Positions 38,237 to 40,429 of a DNA stretch of 40,429 nt are shown here, in pieces. Numbering within the stretch: position 1 is the stretch's first letter; each line of letters starts with the position of its first letter. Below the pieces are notes generated by a model. That model had not been told where the DNA came from, made no database searches, and saw only the letters and a program-made list of their open reading frames with translations. Where the stretch lies: positions 1 to 40,429 of the forward strand of contig CAIPQX010000121.1 of assembly GCA_903867285.1 (NCBI GenBank), given 5' to 3'. The position numbers and the translations under genes were made by a program. The stretch comes from an uncultured Actinomycetes bacterium. Lineage in GTDB: Bacteria > Actinomycetota > Actinomycetes > Nanopelagicales > Nanopelagicaceae.

Positions 38237-40033
38237 GTGAATAGAAGCCACCTCCATACTTCGGAAGTAGAACACCGATATGTGGGAGAGAGTCCAATCC
38301 GGACCTTGCTTTATCTCTTTGAAGAGCAAAAACTTCGGGTATTTTTCGCATTCATTTTCTTTAGTATCAAGCACTCGCCGACCTGGGTAATTCCGCTCTT
38401 AACAGCGAACACGATTGACATTATCGCTTCGCACAAGAGTCTTTCGAAATTAATAATAAATGTTGCGATTCTCGCCGTAGTAACTCTCCAGAACTGGCCC
38501 ATGAATTTGCTCTACGTCCGTTTGCAGAGCAAGGCGATCCGCGAGGTCGAGAACCGTCTCCGATCAGCCCTCGTTGAGCGAATGCAGCAGCTCACGATCG
38601 GTTTCTACTTAAGATCAAACGCTGGAGTTTTGCAGACGAAGATAGTTCGCGATGTAGAAAATATCGAACAGATGGTGCGAAATTTATCGGACGGCGGCTC
38701 AACTGCTATCAACGGCGTAGTCGGGGCAATAATCATCACCGCCATAAAAGTCCCGATTTTCCTGCCCTTCTTTCTAGTACTCGCTCCACTTATAGCAATC
38801 TTCATCGCAAAGCTACGTTTCAGACTTCGCGCCAGAAATGAAGAGTTCCGCGAGGAGATCGAGGTGATGTCGGCACGCGTCAATGAAATGACTACCTTAA
38901 TGCCCATTACTCGGGCTCATGGTCTAGAACAGAGCGCCTTGCAAACCATGTACGCCTCTTTTGGCAATGTAAAACGCGCAGGTCTTAAGCTCGATATTTT
39001 CAATGCAAAATTCAACGCCCTGGCGTGGGTAACTTTCCAAATGGCCAACGTTCTCTGTCTAGCCGTTGCTAGTTACTGCGCACTCAAAGGAAAATTTGGG
39101 GTCACGATCGGAGATGTTGTTCTTCTCACCGCCTTCTTTGGACAACTCATCGGCTCCGTTATTTTGCTATCGAGCCTTATGCCCCAAATAGCTAAAGGCT
39201 TTGCCTCGATCCGTTCGCTAGGTGAAGTACTTGAATCTCCAGATGTAGAAGAGAATGCCAACAAACCGGCGATGCCAGAAGTAATTGGCACCGTTGAGTT
39301 AGTGGGTGTCTCCTTCAAGTATCCAAATAGCAATAGAAAGGCCATCAGCAAATTCAGTGTGAACGCTAAACCCGGTCAGATGATTGCCCTGGTTGGTCCA
39401 TCCGGATCCGGAAAATCGACTCTCATTAATTTGCTCACTGGTTTTCTCCGCCCCCAGTCCGGAGTTATCTCAGTGGACGGGAATGATTACTCGCAATTTG
39501 ATTTGCGAACCTTTAGAAAATTCATCTCTGTAGTTCCGCAGGAGTCAGTCTTATTCGAAGCGAGCGTAAGAGATAACATCACATACGGTCTCGGCTCTGT
39601 CTCTGATGAGCGAGTGAGCGCGGCGCTGCAAGCAGCAAATGCACTTGATTTCGTTAGTGAATTACCGGAAGGCGTAGATACCTTGGTCGGGGAGCGCGGT
39701 GCCAGAATCTCTGGTGGGCAAAGGCAACGCTTGGCAATCGCTCGGGCGCTAATTCGAAATCCTCGAATCCTAATTCTTGATGAAGCCACGTCGGCTCTTG
39801 ATTCACAATCGGAGAGCGCAATTCAGCATGCTCTTGAAACTTTGATGCGAGATCGAACCACCTTTGTTGTAGCCCATCGACTTTCGACTGTGCAGAGAGC
39901 GGATTTGATTCTGGTCTTAGATAAAGGCAAGATGATTGAAAGTGGCCGCCACTCTGATTTAGTGCGCGCTGGCGGGCTGTACCAACAACTCTATGAGGCA
40001 CAAGCCTTCTCAAATGCTGATGGCAAGAAGTAG
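38237..40033 (+). CDS. ABC transporter, fused permease and ATP-binding domains (exporter type)
   Basis: Walker A GPSGSGKST, signature ISGGQRQRLAIARAL, Walker B ILILDEATSALD; N-terminal TM domain. Confidence 0.95.
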   Translation: MNRSHLHTSEVEHRYVGESPIRTLLYLFEEQKLRVFFAFIFFSIKHSPTWVIPLLTANTIDIIASHKSLSKLIINVAILAVVTLQNWPMNLLYVRLQSKAIREVENRLRSALVERMQQLTIGFYLRSNAGVLQTKIVRDVENIEQMVRNLSDGGSTAINGVVGAIIITAIKVPIFLPFFLVLAPLIAIFIAKLRFRLRARNEEFREEIEVMSARVNEMTTLMPITRAHGLEQSALQTMYASFGNVKRAGLKLDIFNAKFNALAWVTFQMANVLCLAVASYCALKGKFGVTIGDVVLLTAFFGQLIGSVILLSSLMPQIAKGFASIRSLGEVLESPDVEENANKPAMPEVIGTVELVGVSFKYPNSNRKAISKFSVNAKPGQMIALVGPSGSGKSTLINLLTGFLRPQSGVISVDGNDYSQFDLRTFRKFISVVPQESVLFEASVRDNITYGLGSVSDERVSAALQAANALDFVSELPEGVDTLVGERGARISGGQRQRLAIARALIRNPRILILDEATSALDSQSESAIQHALETLMRDRTTFVVAHRLSTVQRADLILVLDKGKMIESGRHSDLVRAGGLYQQLYEAQAFSNADGKK

Positions 40034-40121
40034 ATTGCAGTTGATTTAGGCCAAATCCACTCGATTATTTGCTCCCTCTAAAATGGGGTAATCTACGCAG
40101 GCTGCTTCAAAAGATAGCCCT

Positions 40122-40206
40122 GGCGGGTTGCCCGAGCGGCCAATGGGAGGGGACTGTAAATCCCCCGGCTCTGCCTTCGAAGGTTCAAATCCTTCACCCG
40201 CCACCA
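40122..40206 (+). tRNA. tRNA-Tyr (GTA), encoded CCA
   Basis: Acceptor GGCGGGT/ACCCGCC, anticodon stem GGGGA-CTGTAAA-TCCCC (GTA at 40156-40158), long variable arm, T arm GAAGG-TTCAAAT-CCTTC, CCA. Confidence 0.96.
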
Positions 40207-40246
40207 TAATTTTAAAAACCTCTCGCCTCAACCCAACTCAAACCAT

Positions 40247-40252
40247 TAGGCT
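40247..40252 (+). promoter_or_regulatory. Candidate -10 (TAGGCT) for ppdK
   Basis: TAGGCT 12 nt before ATG 40265 in the tRNA-ppdK gap. Confidence 0.4.
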
Positions 40253-40264
40253 CATAGCAAGGCC

Positions 40265-40429
40265 ATGGATCGGGATGGAGACATTGTGACCGAGAATTTG
40301 GTTCATCCCTTTAGCATTGGGGATCGCACTCAATCTGATTTATTGGGTGGCAAAGGTGCGAATCTTGCCGAGATGGTACGAATTGGATTGCCAGTGCCAC
40401 CGGGATTCACGATTACTACACAAGCCTGC
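40265..40429 (+). CDS. ppdK: Pyruvate, phosphate dikinase (3' truncated by window)
   Basis: [40 protein letters not shown]. Start ATG 40265 or, with SD GGAG, in-frame GTG 40286. Confidence 0.88.
   Translation, partial: MDRDGDIVTENLVHPFSIGDRTQSDLLGGKGANLAEMVRIGLPVPPGFTITTQAC

Noticed and set aside
40046-40231. Minus-strand ORF MRREVFKIMVAGEGFEPSKAEPGDLQSPPIGRSGNPP...
   Set aside because: It is antisense to the tRNA-Tyr gene; GEGFEPS-type peptides are a known spurious annotation arising from tRNA loci.
1-40429. CRISPR arrays, transposons, prophage, toxin-antitoxin or secondary-metabolite clusters
   Set aside because: No regularly spaced repeats, transposase/integrase motifs, phage genes or NRPS/PKS domains seen in any supplied ORF.

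Overview
A dense (~98% coding by my gap count) actinobacterial chromosomal segment with about 37 protein genes and one tRNA. Most of it is conserved core: lysS (5'-truncated), an argA-like N-acetylglutamate synthase, clpC, a mutY-radA operon with a Cys-rich protein, proC, an XPB-type helicase operon, a cytochrome c maturation (System II) cluster, an almost complete menaquinone cluster (menA/B/C/D/E/F/G plus a polyprenyl diphosphate synthase) interrupted by bioY, nucleobase/MFS transporters with yajQ, rarD and tdk, an OafA-type acyltransferase, an ABC exporter, tRNA-Tyr, and the start of ppdK. Moderate GC, tiny intergenic gaps and gene order suggest a streamlined (acI/Nanopelagicales-like) actinobacterium; that placement is inference. 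I found no CRISPR array, transposon, prophage, defence island or obvious biosynthetic cluster. The most distinctive signals are: (i) many TANNNT -10-like hexamers placed 5-8 nt before the start codon, i.e. pervasive leaderless promoters, with the exact hexamer TAGGCT recurring in intergenic gaps; (ii) two divergent men/bioY junctions with overlapping opposite-strand -10 elements; (iii) a convergent pair of secreted beta-propeller proteins, one an HExxH metallopeptidase; (iv) a Cys-rich, YkgJ-like protein in a radA-mutY operon; (v) an M20 peptidase between the XPB helicase and its usual partner; (vi) convergent genes with touching or overlapping 3' ends. I did not find a clearly new multi-gene system.
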